In this document: piece after piece, positions 41,963 to 50,979 of the stretch | Layout: the number at the start of each line of letters is the position of its first letter | Position numbering within the stretch: the stretch's first letter is position 1 | Source: Cohnella thermotolerans DSM 17683 | GTDB lineage: Bacteria; Bacillota; Bacilli; Paenibacillales; Paenibacillaceae | NCBI RefSeq assembly: GCF_000429825.1 | Contig: NZ_KE386961.1 | Coordinates: 29,702 to 91,735, forward strand | DNA: 62,034 nt | Direction: 5' to 3' | The notes under the pieces: generated by a model | Told to the model about the DNA's origin: nothing | Database searches by the model: none | Seen by the model: the letters and a program-made list of their open reading frames with translations, nothing else | Position numbers and translations under genes: made by a program

Positions 41963-42062
41963 TTTCTCATTCCTCCTTGTCCGGTTGATGGTTCCAGAGC
42001 CAAGCGAGGTCGCCGGGAGACCCCAGAAGGTCAGGAACGGGCACGCTTGCAAGCGAGGGGTC

Positions 42063-42127
42063 AAATTAAACAGAAAATGACCCTGTCGGCAGGGTCAATG
42101 AATGCGATGCGTTATGTGAATTGACCC
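42063..42127 (-). terminator. Attenuator (antiterminator/terminator pair) of the KamA-like gene
   Basis: Three segments compete. GGGTCAAT (42120-42127, minus strand) can pair with ATTGACCC (42092-42099). The same segment, as TGACCCTG, can instead pair with CAGGGTCA (42078-42085) to form a terminator hairpin followed by a T-rich ATTTTCTGTTTAATTT tract. The first segment directly abuts the aptamer, so ligand binding can decide the fold. Confidence 0.85.
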
Positions 42128-42257
42128 ATCCACTGCTGACGAGGTTAGCTGTCGGGCTCGGTCAGATGGCTCCCCTATGCGTCCGCCGAAGGCGGCCGCA
42201 ATTCGCCCCAAAGATTGGTTCCCCCGCTTTCCGGCGCTAGACGCCGAAAATTAAGCG
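42127..42257 (-). promoter_or_regulatory. c-di-AMP (ydaO-yuaA) riboswitch aptamer
   Basis: The minus-strand RNA shows the conserved ydaO blocks in order: CGCTTAATTTT, GCGGGGGAACCAA, TTTGGGGCGAAT, a variable stem capped by CTTCGG, TAGGGGAGCC, GAGCCCGACAGC and TAACCTCGTCAGC. In known members c-di-AMP binding causes termination. Usual targets are potassium and osmolyte transport or wall hydrolases. Confidence 0.93.
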
Positions 42258-42264
42258 TATTTAA

Positions 42265-42294
42265 AGTATAACCCCATTCTTCCGACCGCGTCAA
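42265..42294 (-). promoter_or_regulatory. Sigma-A promoter of the riboswitch transcript
   Basis: Minus strand: TTGACG (42289-42294), 18-bp spacer, TATACT (42265-42270), with the aptamer starting a few bases downstream. Confidence 0.82.
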
Positions 42295-42448
42295 ACGAAT
42301 AGGGCCGAATTCGATCCCGATCGCCCCGGCTGTTCCTTTTATTAGATGCGGGTAAACGAAGTTTGGTGCGGGTGGGACCGAGTCCTGCGGCAAGCAGTTT
42401 GGGCGCGTCCCGACGCGGCTTCCGGGCGCATGAAGAATACGCCGAAGC

Positions 42449-42487
42449 CAAAAGAAGGCGGGACGGAAGTTGCCTTCCGCCCCGCCT
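42449..42487 (-). terminator. Terminator of glyA operon
   Basis: Minus strand: AGGCGGGGCGGAAG, short loop, CTTCCGTCCCGCCT, then TCTTTT. Confidence 0.88.
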
Positions 42488-42514
42488 AAGTTCCCTTTAT
42501 TTACCGCTGACGAA

Positions 42515-43762
<1,248 letters not shown>

Positions 43763-43847
43763 GGCGGGGTTCCTCCTCGGGATGATGGGCCGCCCGTTCG
43801 GGCAGCGAATATATTCAATCGTTTAAGCGGATTTATTTTTCATGCGG

Positions 43848-44453
43848 TTAATCGCACGAGCCGGAAGAAGGCGCATCCCGCTCCGGCAGCGCATAAACCG
43901 CGCGTTCCCCGCCGATCAGCTTCGGCCGGGAATAAGCCATCGTCAGCCTCGCTTCCCCGATCCAGGGAACGGAAGGCCGCACCGGGACGGCGACCGGCCG
44001 CAGATGCATGCCGATGAGCGTCTCCCCGATATCGAAGCCGGCGTCGGCCTGCAGCGACTCGACGAGGCAAGGATCGGTCAGACGGCGGTACGCATAGGCG
44101 GCCATCGATCCGCCCGCCTTGCGGACGGGCACGGCGGAGACGACAGTCCAGCCTTTGGCTTCCGCCAGCTCGCGGGAGACGACGAGCGCCCGGTTCAGAT
44201 GCTCGCAGCACTGCCATGCCGCGTGGAATCCGACGCGCGCCCTTACGCGCTCCACGCCTTCGTAGATGCGTTCGGCGATCTCCTCCGCGCCGGACGTGCC
44301 GATGCGGGCGCCTTGCACCTCGCTCGTGCTGCACCCGAACACGACGATCTGCCCCTTCCGGAGCCGTCCGGCTTCGATCAGCTCGGTCAGCGCCCGCTCG
44401 ACCTGATCGGCGATAGGCGGGCGTTCAGGCGTTCCCGTTGATTGCGTCGCCAT
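43848..44453 (-). CDS. ywlG: YwlG/TIGR01440 family protein
   Basis: 201 residues of a conserved Firmicute family of unknown function (UPF0340). Recognised by GQIVVFGCSTSEVQG, the cofactor-like GFHAAWQCCEHLNRALV with paired Cys, and IGMHLRPVAVPVR. The ATG at 44453 has GGGGAGGT 7 bases upstream; an earlier ATG lies too near rpiB. Always found between rpiB and glyA in bacilli. Confidence 0.9.
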   Translation of the reverse strand: MATQSTGTPERPPIADQVERALTELIEAGRLRKGQIVVFGCSTSEVQGARIGTSGAEEIAERIYEGVERVRARVGFHAAWQCCEHLNRALVVSRELAEAKGWTVVSAVPVRKAGGSMAAYAYRRLTDPCLVESLQADAGFDIGETLIGMHLRPVAVPVRPSVPWIGEARLTMAYSRPKLIGGERAVYALPERDAPSSGSCD

Positions 44454-44490
44454 GCGGTTTACCTCCCCGTACCCGATTTGCAAAGCCTAG

Positions 44491-44949
44491 TTATGCATGA
44501 AGGGAAAATTGCGATTCGATCGCTTTCACTTTCTCGATCCGGCCCTTATGGCGCTCGCCTTGCGAGAACGGCGTGTCCAGCCAGACGCGGACGATCTCCT
44601 CCGCGAGGCCCGGCCCGATGACGCGCTCGCCCATCGCGAGAACGTTAGTGTCGTTATGCTCGCGGGTGGCCTTGGCCGAGAACAAGTCGTGCACCAGCGC
44701 GCAGCGGATGCCCGGCGTCTTGTTCGCGGCGATCGACATGCCGATGCCGGTGCCGCAGATCAGAATGCCCCGATCCGCTTCGCCGTGGACGACTTTGTCG
44801 CATACCGGAACGGCGTAATCCGGATAATCGACGGAGTCGGCGCAGTTGCATCCGACGTCGATAACTTCGTGACCTTGAGCCTGAAGGAACGGAACGATGA
44901 CGTCCTTCAGGCGGTAGCCGGCGTGGTCGGCGCCGATTGCGATTTTCAT
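44491..44949 (-). CDS. rpiB: Ribose-5-phosphate isomerase B
   Basis: 152 residues. Isomerises ribose-5-P and ribulose-5-P in the pentose phosphate pathway. Signatures: IGADHAGYRLK, CGTGIGMSIAANK and REHNDTNVLAMG. First gene after the ZTP riboswitch, whose terminator ends about 60 bases before the ATG. Confidence 0.94.
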   Translation of the reverse strand: MKIAIGADHAGYRLKDVIVPFLQAQGHEVIDVGCNCADSVDYPDYAVPVCDKVVHGEADRGILICGTGIGMSIAANKTPGIRCALVHDLFSAKATREHNDTNVLAMGERVIGPGLAEEIVRVWLDTPFSQGERHKGRIEKVKAIESQFSLHA

Positions 44950-45008
44950 GCGAGTCCCCTCCCTCTGTGGTCAACTTGTATTATACCTAAAAGCGCGAAA
45001 AAAGACGA

Positions 45009-45045
45009 AAAAAGAGCAAACGCGCGAAAAGACGCACGCTGCTCT
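45009..45045 (-). terminator. Riboswitch-controlled terminator before rpiB
   Basis: Minus strand: AGAGCA-GCGTGCG pairs with CGCGCG-TTTGCTCT and is followed by TTTTTT. Its 5' arm starts within the 3' edge of the ZTP aptamer, so ligand binding would prevent it: an ON switch. Confidence 0.85.
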
Positions 45046-45119
45046 CTGCCCAGGCGACCGGCCGTCATTCCGATGCTCCACCGTGGTTAAACCCACCTCG
45101 TGTCGCCAGTCACATCGGA
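45045..45119 (-). promoter_or_regulatory. ZTP (pfl) riboswitch of the rpiB-ywlG-glyA operon
   Basis: Minus-strand RNA contains the pfl blocks GTGACTGGCG, GGTGGG-TTTAACCAC, GGTGGAGC and, after a short linker, TCGCCTGGGCAGAG. ZTP accumulates when 10-formyl-THF is short, and the switch commonly controls glyA, folD and pur genes. Confidence 0.95.
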
Positions 45120-45137
45120 ACTGCAACTTGTAACCTC

Positions 45138-45166
45138 ATCATACCGAAGGAAGCGGAAAAAATCAA
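45138..45166 (-). promoter_or_regulatory. Sigma-A promoter of the rpiB-ywlG-glyA operon
   Basis: Minus strand: TTGATT (45161-45166), 17-bp spacer, TATGAT (45138-45143). The -35 overlaps the ywlE stop codon. Confidence 0.82.
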
Positions 45167-45744
45167 TCGCCTTTCGGCAACTTGTCGAGCGCCTTCGCCA
45201 GCGCCTCCGCGATCTCTTCCGCGCACCGCTCGTAAACTTCCAGCGGCCCGCCGAACGGATCGGCGACGTCGAAATCGGGAAGCTTGGCCTGAAGCTCCAA
45301 CAGACGTTTGCGGTCCTCTTCCGGCAAGCTCTCTCCGAGCGCCTGCCTCACCTGCCATTCGGCGTAAATCCGCTCCGCCTCCGCCACATCGTCCATGACG
45401 GCTTCTCCGCTCAGGGCGTACTCTTTCAGCGTGAACGTCTTGCCGGCCGCTTCGGGGAAACGCTCGATGACGGCCCGCTTGTGCCCGGACGTCATCGTCA
45501 GAATGAGGTCCGCCCAAGCGGCGCCTTCTCCGGTAAGCGAAGTGGAGCCTTCCGGCAGCGGCAGCGATCTTCTGCGCAGCGCTTCGGCTGCATGGGAAGA
45601 GATGGGAAGGCCGTCCACGGTGGACACGCCCGCGGAACGGACCTCCACGTCCAGCTTCCTCTGTTCGGCCATTTTCCGCAACATCGCTTCGGCCATCGGA
45701 CTGCGGCAAGTGTTGCCCGTGCAGACGATCAAAACCTTTGGCAT
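45163..45744 (-). CDS. ywlE: Protein-arginine phosphatase YwlE (LMW-PTP family)
   Basis: 193 residues. The P-loop C8-T-G-N-T12-C-R14-S has Thr at the position that gives the B. subtilis enzyme its phosphoarginine specificity, in place of the Ile of tyrosine phosphatases. It should oppose the McsB arginine kinase in stress response and protein degradation. The C-terminal DVADPFGG holds the general-acid Asp. The ATG at 45744 has AAGGAAGGAG just upstream; earlier in-frame codons lack homology. Confidence 0.93.
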   Translation of the reverse strand: MPKVLIVCTGNTCRSPMAEAMLRKMAEQRKLDVEVRSAGVSTVDGLPISSHAAEALRRRSLPLPEGSTSLTGEGAAWADLILTMTSGHKRAVIERFPEAAGKTFTLKEYALSGEAVMDDVAEAERIYAEWQVRQALGESLPEEDRKRLLELQAKLPDFDVADPFGGPLEVYERCAEEIAEALAKALDKLPKGD

Positions 45745-45791
45745 GCTCCTTCCTTCCTTCCGCGAACGCACAAATCTTATGGTGAACCTAG

Positions 45792-46352
45792 TTATATCAG
45801 AAAAAGGATTCCGAAAGCAAATAAAATTACGCCTCCGAACGCTTCGCCGTATCCGCCCAGCTTGCCGCTGATTCTCCGCCCCAGCATAAGCCCGAGCACG
45901 CTCATGAAGCCGCCGGAGATGCCGAACGTCAGCACCGTAACCAGAATATGCGAAGCGAACATCCCGAGAGACACGCCGACGGAAAAAGAATCGACGCTGA
46001 CGCTCATGGCGAACACCAGCATCCCCCAGAACGTCCGGTGATTGATCGACTGAACCGCTTCGCCCCGAAGCGAACTGTAGACCATATGCCCGCCGAGCAG
46101 AAGCAGCAGCGCGCCGGCGGCCGACGTGGCCACGCCTCCCAGCAAACTGCTGACGTAATAGCCCGTCACCATGCCGGCGAGCGGCATCAGGACGTGGAAC
46201 AGCCCGATCACGGAGCTAAGCTTCAGGATGTCCAGCTTGCGCACGCCTTTGAGACCGATGCCGATGCCCAGCGAGAAGGCGTCCATTCCCAAAGCGAAAG
46301 CCATGATTAGAATGGTAAGCATTTGACCCGCGGACGCGGACATACTTTCCAT
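45792..46352 (-). CDS. mntP: Manganese efflux pump MntP (YwlD)
   Basis: 186 residues, six membrane helices arranged as a repeat with the Asp-containing motifs GMDAFSLGIG and SVDSFSVGVSLG. Exports Mn2+. Found between ywlC and ywlE in B. subtilis, as here. Its ribosome binding site (GGGGG, 8 bases before ATG) is buried in a long stem (46356-46452), so translation is probably controlled by the leader. Confidence 0.92.
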   Translation of the reverse strand: MESMSASAGQMLTILIMAFALGMDAFSLGIGIGLKGVRKLDILKLSSVIGLFHVLMPLAGMVTGYYVSSLLGGVATSAAGALLLLLGGHMVYSSLRGEAVQSINHRTFWGMLVFAMSVSVDSFSVGVSLGMFASHILVTVLTFGISGGFMSVLGLMLGRRISGKLGGYGEAFGGVILFAFGILFLI

Positions 46353-46355
46353 CGA

Positions 46356-46452
46356 TCGTTCCCCCTTGTCCGCAAGCTTGAATGCGGTACTGTCGGCGGC
46401 GCGGCAAAGCCTCGGCGGGCCGATACCTCAACATATGCGGACAAGGGAACGA
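46356..46452 (-). promoter_or_regulatory. Highly structured leader that hides the mntP ribosome binding site
   Basis: Arms TCGTTCCCTTGTCCGCA (46436-46452) and its 19-base complement (46356-46374) form a 17-bp stem with a two-base bulge. Nested inside are GAGGTA-type/TACC and TCGGC/GCCGA stems (TTGA 46378-46381 with TCAA 46428-46431; GGTA with TACC; 46393-46397 with 46419-46423). The GGGGG ribosome binding site is inside the outer arm. I see no yybP-ykoY manganese riboswitch core. Confidence 0.7.
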
Positions 46453-46503
46453 ACATGTCCCCGGGGGGACGGGGGCGTTCGCAGGGAGCGGAGGACGGCG
46501 GGA

Positions 46504-47574
46504 TCAAACGGCGATGACGCGGCCGCCCGAAGCTTTGCGCATCCGGTTCATTAGCGCGGCGCCGATGCCGTCCTCGGGGTAGCCTTCCGCGAGGATGAAC
46601 TCGATGCCGCGCTCGTCGCATTCGCGAAGCGCGGCGTACAGCGCCTGCGCCGCGCGTTCCGGCTTCGCGCGCGGGCCGAGCCCGAGCACCGCGTCCGCGC
46701 GGTAGGCGCCGGCATGCTCGTCGCAAGCGAGGATGCCGACGCGGCGGCCGCGGGCGCGCTCGGTGTCAGCGGCTTGCTGCAGCGCCTCGCGCAGGCGGCC
46801 GGGATCGGAAGCGGTCACGATCGCCATGTCGCCCTTCGGGGCGTAGTGCGTGTACTTGACGCCGGGGGAACGCGGCGCTTCAGGGGCCGCTTCGCCCTCC
46901 TTCGCGGCCGCCGGCTCCGCCTTCACGACGCCGTCTTCGCCTGCGGCTTCCCGGAGCTGCTCCGCCGTCGCCCCGCCGGGGCGCAGCACGTGAATCTCGC
47001 CGCCCAGCACCCGAACAACCGTCGACTCCACGCCGATTCCCGTCGGTCCTCCGTCCAGCACCCCGTCGATGCGCCCGGCCAGATCTTCGAGCACATGGGC
47101 GGCGCGCGTCGGACTCGGCCTCCCGGAGCGGTTCGCGCTCGGCGCCGCGACGGGGCATCCGGAGGCGGCGATCAGCCGCCTCGCCAGTTCGTGCGCGGGC
47201 ACGCGCACCGCGACGGTGTCGAGCCCGGCCGTCACGCGCTCCGACACCGCGCCCGCGCGCACCGGCAGCACGAGCGTCAGCGGGCCCGGCCAGAACCGCT
47301 CCATCAGCTTCCGCTCCAGCGGGCTGATGGAGGAAGCCAAGGCGGCCGCTTCCTCCGCGCTCGCCAGATGCACGATGAGCGGGTTGTCGGAAGGCCGCCC
47401 CTTCGCCGCGAAAATGCGCGCCACCGCATCCGCGTTCCTCGCGTCGCCGCCGAGCCCGTACACCGTCTCGGTCGGAAACGCGACGACGCCGCCAGCGGCG
47501 AGCGCCGCGGCGGCTTCGCGCACGCCTTCGTCCGTTCGCTCCGGCGGCCAGTATGATGTATGCAAAGTCATCAT
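46504..47574 (-). CDS. ywlC: L-threonylcarbamoyladenylate synthase (Sua5/YwlC)
   Basis: 356 residues: YrdC domain (about 10-200) with AFPTETVYGLGGDA, KGRPSDNPLIVHL and the SANRSGRPSPT block, a linker, and a C-terminal Sua5 domain (about 240-350). Makes threonylcarbamoyl-AMP for the t6A37 modification of tRNAs reading ANN codons. Two ATG codons start the frame; AAGGAAGG lies upstream. Confidence 0.94.
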   Translation of the reverse strand: MMTLHTSYWPPERTDEGVREAAAALAAGGVVAFPTETVYGLGGDARNADAVARIFAAKGRPSDNPLIVHLASAEEAAALASSISPLERKLMERFWPGPLTLVLPVRAGAVSERVTAGLDTVAVRVPAHELARRLIAASGCPVAAPSANRSGRPSPTRAAHVLEDLAGRIDGVLDGGPTGIGVESTVVRVLGGEIHVLRPGGATAEQLREAAGEDGVVKAEPAAAKEGEAAPEAPRSPGVKYTHYAPKGDMAIVTASDPGRLREALQQAADTERARGRRVGILACDEHAGAYRADAVLGLGPRAKPERAAQALYAALRECDERGIEFILAEGYPEDGIGAALMNRMRKASGGRVIAV

Positions 47575-47609
47575 GCAGTCCTTCCTTATATTAACCTTTA
47601 ATGCCGTCT

Positions 47610-47615
47610 ATTATA
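47610..47615 (-). promoter_or_regulatory. Candidate extended -10 promoter of ywlC
   Basis: Minus strand TGC-TATAAT, about 36 bases before the ATG; no convincing -35. Confidence 0.5.
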
Positions 47616-47635
47616 GCACACGGGTCCAAATCTCC

Positions 47636-48367
47636 TTAAGAGAACAAGGAGCCGAGCCATGCGAACAATTTCTCGATCAGAATCCAGAGGAAGAATGCCG
47701 TCTTCGGCTTATCGCTCTCGCCGGCGTCGTTGCGGTTCGCGCCGGCTGCCGCCTCCGCTTGGACTTTGGCTTCGCCGCTCGTCTTGGCGATCTTGGCGGG
47801 CTTCTCGCCGCTCGTCGCAGCCGAGGCTGCCTTCGCATCGGCGGCGGGGGCCGGGTCGTCCTTCGCCGTGGCGGACGTCAGGCACAGCGGCGGGAAGAGC
47901 ACGCACCACCAGTTGGCTCCCGTACCTTGGCCGAGGGTGATTCTGAGGGCTTCATACTCTCCGGCGGGGTAGTCGGTCCCCTCGAACGTTTTGTCCGGAA
48001 ACGGCACTTTGGCCAATTCGACGGTCGCGCCGTAGCCGGCGCCTGTCTCTTCCAGCGCGCGATCGGCGGTTTTCTGCACGTCCGCCAGATGCGAGCGGAT
48101 CAGGCTTCTGGCGGCGTCGATCGTGGAAGGCATCGGGCCCCACGATTCGATCAGGGCGGAGACGCGGTCGCGGACCGCCCGTTTGACAGCTTGGTCTTCC
48201 TCGCTGTCCGATTGCGCGATAATGCGAATCCGGATCGCTTCGTCCGGAATAAGCCGGGTTTGCGCGGCGCCGGCTTGCGGCTTCGCGGCGGAGGCATGGA
48301 CGGCTGCGGCCGTCCCGACGATCGACAACACGATAATAAGAATAATGGCAGGGCCAAGACCACGCAT
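47636..48367 (-). CDS. spoIIR: SpoIIR, intercompartmental sporulation signal
   Basis: 243 residues. SpoIIR is made in the forespore, exported, and triggers SpoIIGA to process pro-sigma-E in the mother cell. N-terminal signal segment (about 5-26), then the conserved domain (IRIRIIAQSDSEEDQAVKRAVRD, given by its ends IRIRII and KRAVRD). A low-complexity Ala/Lys region (about 165-215) precedes a hydrophobic C-terminus. AAGGAG is 8 bases upstream of the ATG. Confidence 0.93.
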   Translation of the reverse strand: MRGLGPAIILIIVLSIVGTAAAVHASAAKPQAGAAQTRLIPDEAIRIRIIAQSDSEEDQAVKRAVRDRVSALIESWGPMPSTIDAARSLIRSHLADVQKTADRALEETGAGYGATVELAKVPFPDKTFEGTDYPAGEYEALRITLGQGTGANWWCVLFPPLCLTSATAKDDPAPAADAKAASAATSGEKPAKIAKTSGEAKVQAEAAAGANRNDAGESDKPKTAFFLWILIEKLFAWLGSLFS

Positions 48368-48499
48368 CGTACTCGCTCCTTGTGAGCGCCCGTCGGCGCC
48401 GTGCGATGCGTTCCGGAACGTCTTAGCCCTAGTATGTCCCTCCGGCGAATCTCTAAACCTGCGAAATCGGATTTAATAGATTAGGCCGTTTGTGCCTTG

Positions 48500-48676
48500 C
48501 CTTGTTGCGGCTTCACGCGGCGGGCCGTGGCTCTACAAGGCCCTTTTTTGGCCTTGTTGTGGCTCCACGCGGCGGGCCGTGGCTCAACAAGGCCTTTTTT
48601 GGGCCTTGTTGCGGCTCCGCGCGGCGGGCCGTGGCGCAACAAGGCCCTTTTTCGGCCTTGTTGCGGCTGAATGCGG
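48500..48676. repeat. 52-bp tandem repeat, 3.4 copies, each a hairpin with a T-run
   Basis: Units begin at 48500, 48552, 48604 and 48656 (the last partial, 21 bases), exactly 52 bp apart. Each full unit folds CCTTGTTG...CAACAAGG around a GGC/GCC-rich core and is followed on the plus strand by CTTTTTT, as in an intrinsic terminator for plus-strand transcripts. No plus-strand gene ends here. Confidence 0.9.
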
Positions 48677-48698
48677 CAGTACCTCAAGCTTTCGTAGC

Positions 48699-48725
48699 AA
48701 AAAGCCCGCGACGCTCGCGGGCTTC
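48699..48725 (-). terminator. Terminator of prmC
   Basis: Minus strand: AGCCCGCGA-GCG-TCGCGGGCT followed by TTTTT. Confidence 0.9.
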
Positions 48726-48746
48726 TCCGGGCGCTGCTCCGCCCTC

Positions 48747-49700
48747 CTATCCTTTTCTTTCGGCCAGAACGTGCCGGTCGATGCCGGCGTAGTCCTTCAC
48801 GAACCAGATGCGCTCCCACTCGGCGGCGCGGCGCAGCAGCTCCGCCGCATCCTCCGCCTGCCCGGCCCCGACCTCCCAGGCGACCAGCCGCGGCAGCCGC
48901 GGCAACAGCCGCATGCGGTCCGCCATGCGGCGGTACGGCGCCAGGCCGTCCGGGCCGCCGTCGAGCGCCAGCCGCGGCTCGAACTCGCGCACTTCGCGCT
49001 GAAGGCCGGGCAAGTCGGCGGACGGGATATACGGCGGATTGGACACGAGAATGTCCGCCGCCAGCCCGTCCGCCCCCGCACCGCCCGCAGCCGCCGCAAT
49101 AAACGGCTCCAGCAGATCCCCCCGAACGAACGTCACCCGTTCGGCGACCCCATTGGCGCGGGCGTTGCCCCGCGCCACCTCCAGCGCGTCCGGCGACAGA
49201 TCGGACGCGACGACGCGCCACGCCGGCCGCTCGGCGGCCAGCGTGACGGCCAGCGCGCCGCTGCCCGTGCCGACGTCGAGCGCGGTCAGCGCCCCGCCGC
49301 CGCCCCATCCGGCGGCGGCTTCCAGCACCGCTTCCGCGAGCAGCTCCGTCTCCGGGCGCGGGATAAGAACGGCGGGCGTCACCGCGAACCAACGCCCGCA
49401 GAAAGCCTGCCGCCCGACGATGTACTGGACTGGCTCGCCCGCCGCTTTGCGTTCGAGCAGCCGCTCCCACTCGTCCGCGCGCGCCTCGGGGAACGGCTCG
49501 CGCAGATCGCGCAGCAGCTCGGCCTTGCTAATGCCGAGCAGATGCAGCAGCAGCAGCTCCGCATTGGCTTCGCACTCCTCGACGCCGGCCGCCCGCAGCC
49601 GCGCCGCCCCCTTGCGCCACGCCTCGCCCAGCGTCTGCGCGCTTCCTTTTCCACCGGCTCCGAACATTTCCTCCGTACGGCGTTCCCCCGCTCCGTCCAT
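48747..49700 (-). CDS. prmC: Release factor glutamine methyltransferase
   Basis: 317 residues. Methylates the Gln of the GGQ motif of release factors. N-terminal helical domain (about 1-85), then a class I SAM methyltransferase with IPRPETELL, DVGTGSGALA and the catalytic SNPPYIP. The ATG at 49700 has AAGGGGAGG upstream; the frame extends further without homology. It follows its substrate's gene prfA, as usual. Confidence 0.94.
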   Translation of the reverse strand: MDGAGERRTEEMFGAGGKGSAQTLGEAWRKGAARLRAAGVEECEANAELLLLHLLGISKAELLRDLREPFPEARADEWERLLERKAAGEPVQYIVGRQAFCGRWFAVTPAVLIPRPETELLAEAVLEAAAGWGGGGALTALDVGTGSGALAVTLAAERPAWRVVASDLSPDALEVARGNARANGVAERVTFVRGDLLEPFIAAAAGGAGADGLAADILVSNPPYIPSADLPGLQREVREFEPRLALDGGPDGLAPYRRMADRMRLLPRLPRLVAWEVGAGQAEDAAELLRRAAEWERIWFVKDYAGIDRHVLAERKG

Positions 49701-49721
49701 CGCCCGACCTCCCCTTCCGAT

Positions 49722-49763
49722 CAAACGGCGGCCATCCCTTCCTCCGAAGGGTTGACCGCCGTT
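49722..49763 (-). other. Hairpin between prfA and prmC
   Basis: AACGGCGG/CCGCCGTT outer arms with an inner CCCTTC/GAAGGG stem, directly before prmC; no T-run. It may tune read-through or protect transcript ends. Confidence 0.5.
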
Positions 49764-49812
49764 CGCCGATCTATTCCCGTTGCCCAAATCCCGCGGCACT
49801 TCTGACGCCCGC

Positions 49813-50886
49813 TTACGCCATGCCTTCGCGCGCCAACAGCTCCGTCTGTTCCGCGAGCGTCAGCGCCTCCACGATCTCGTTCATGTCGCCGTTCAGCACG
49901 GCGTCCAGCTTGTGAAGCGTCAAGCCGATGCGATGGTCGGTCACCCGGCTCTGCGGGAAGTTGTACGTGCGGATCCGCTCGCTGCGGTCGCCCGTTCCGA
50001 CCTTCTCCTTGCGCTCGCCGGCGTACTTCGCTTCTTCCTCCCGAATCTTCATGTCCAGGATGCGCGCCCGCAGCACCTGCAGCGCCTTCGCCTTGTTGTC
50101 GTTCTGCGATTTGCCGTCCTGGCAGGTGGCGACGATGCCGGTCGGAATATGCGTCACGCGAACCGCCGACTTGGTCGTGTTGACCGACTGCCCGCCCGCT
50201 CCGCTGGAGCAGAACGTGTCGACGCGGATGTCTTTGTCCAGAATCTCGACGTCGATCTCTTCCGCTTCCGGCATGACGACGACCGTCGACGTCGACGTAT
50301 GGATGCGTCCGCCCGACTCCGTCTCCGGAACGCGCTGCACGCGGTGGGCGCCGCTCTCGAACTTCATCTTGCTGTAGGCGCCCTGGCCGCTGATGGAGAA
50401 AATCACTTCCTTGAAGCCCCCAAGGTCGCTTACATTCGCTTCAAGCAGCTCCGTCCGCCAGCCCTGGCTGTCCGCGTATTTGGCGTACATCCGGTACAGA
50501 TCCGCCGCGAATAGGTTCGCTTCCTCGCCGCCGGCGGCCCCGCGAATTTCAACAATGACGTTCTTGTTGTCGTTCGGGTCCTTCGGCAGCAGCAGAATGC
50601 GCACCCGCTCCTCCAACTGCGCCTGGCGCTCGGTCAGCTCTTCGATCTCCATTTTGACCATATCGCGCATCTCGTCGTCGAGCTTCTCTTCCAGCATCGC
50701 TTTGGCGCTTGCCAGCTGCTCCACGACCGATTTATATTCCAAGTATGCCTGATAGGCTTCGTTCAGATCCGATTGCTCCTTGGCGTACGTGCGAAGCCGG
50801 TTGGTATCGTTCACGACGTCCGGGTCGCACAGCAGCTCGCTGAGCTTCTCATATCGGTCCGCCAACGCTTGAAGACGGTCCAGCAC
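49813..50886 (-). CDS. prfA: Peptide chain release factor 1
   Basis: 357 residues. Terminates translation at UAA and UAG. The catalytic GGQ is in [18 protein letters not shown] follows, and the PxT-type codon recognition region precedes it. The start is taken as a GTG at 50886, with AGGAGG 10 bases upstream and a product (MLDRLQAL) that matches other RF1 starts. A GTG two codons earlier is only 4 bases from the site. Confidence 0.96.
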   Translation of the reverse strand: MLDRLQALADRYEKLSELLCDPDVVNDTNRLRTYAKEQSDLNEAYQAYLEYKSVVEQLASAKAMLEEKLDDEMRDMVKMEIEELTERQAQLEERVRILLLPKDPNDNKNVIVEIRGAAGGEEANLFAADLYRMYAKYADSQGWRTELLEANVSDLGGFKEVIFSISGQGAYSKMKFESGAHRVQRVPETESGGRIHTSTSTVVVMPEAEEIDVEILDKDIRVDTFCSSGAGGQSVNTTKSAVRVTHIPTGIVATCQDGKSQNDNKAKALQVLRARILDMKIREEEAKYAGERKEKVGTGDRSERIRTYNFPQSRVTDHRIGLTLHKLDAVLNGDMNEIVEALTLAEQTELLAREGMA

Positions 50887-50979
50887 GTTCACTCAACCTC
50901 CTAAAAGTCTCGCGGAGTCGGGTCTTCGCCGGCTTCCGCTGCGTCCGGGAATCTCCTCCCTGTCTAAAATCATATTATA

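Larger units (their letters stand above)
41963..42514. other. Regulatory intergenic region upstream of the KamA-like gene
   Basis: No gene. Minus strand, in order of transcription: glyA terminator (42449-42487), promoter (42265-42294), c-di-AMP aptamer (42127-42257), attenuator (42063-42127), then about 100 bases of leader to the ATG. Confidence 0.85.
48368..48746. other. Intergenic region between prmC and spoIIR
   Basis: It holds the prmC terminator (48699-48725), the 52-bp tandem repeat (48500-48676) and the spoIIR upstream region, in which I could not fix a sigma-F promoter. Confidence 0.7.

Noticed and set aside
46353..46503. yybP-ykoY manganese riboswitch upstream of mntP
   Set aside because: The conserved GGGGAGUAGC-type and GGAUGC-type core elements are not visible, although the leader is strongly folded.
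48500..48676. Possible CRISPR array
   Set aside because: The units are contiguous tandem copies without unique spacers, and each is a terminator-like hairpin; no cas gene is nearby.
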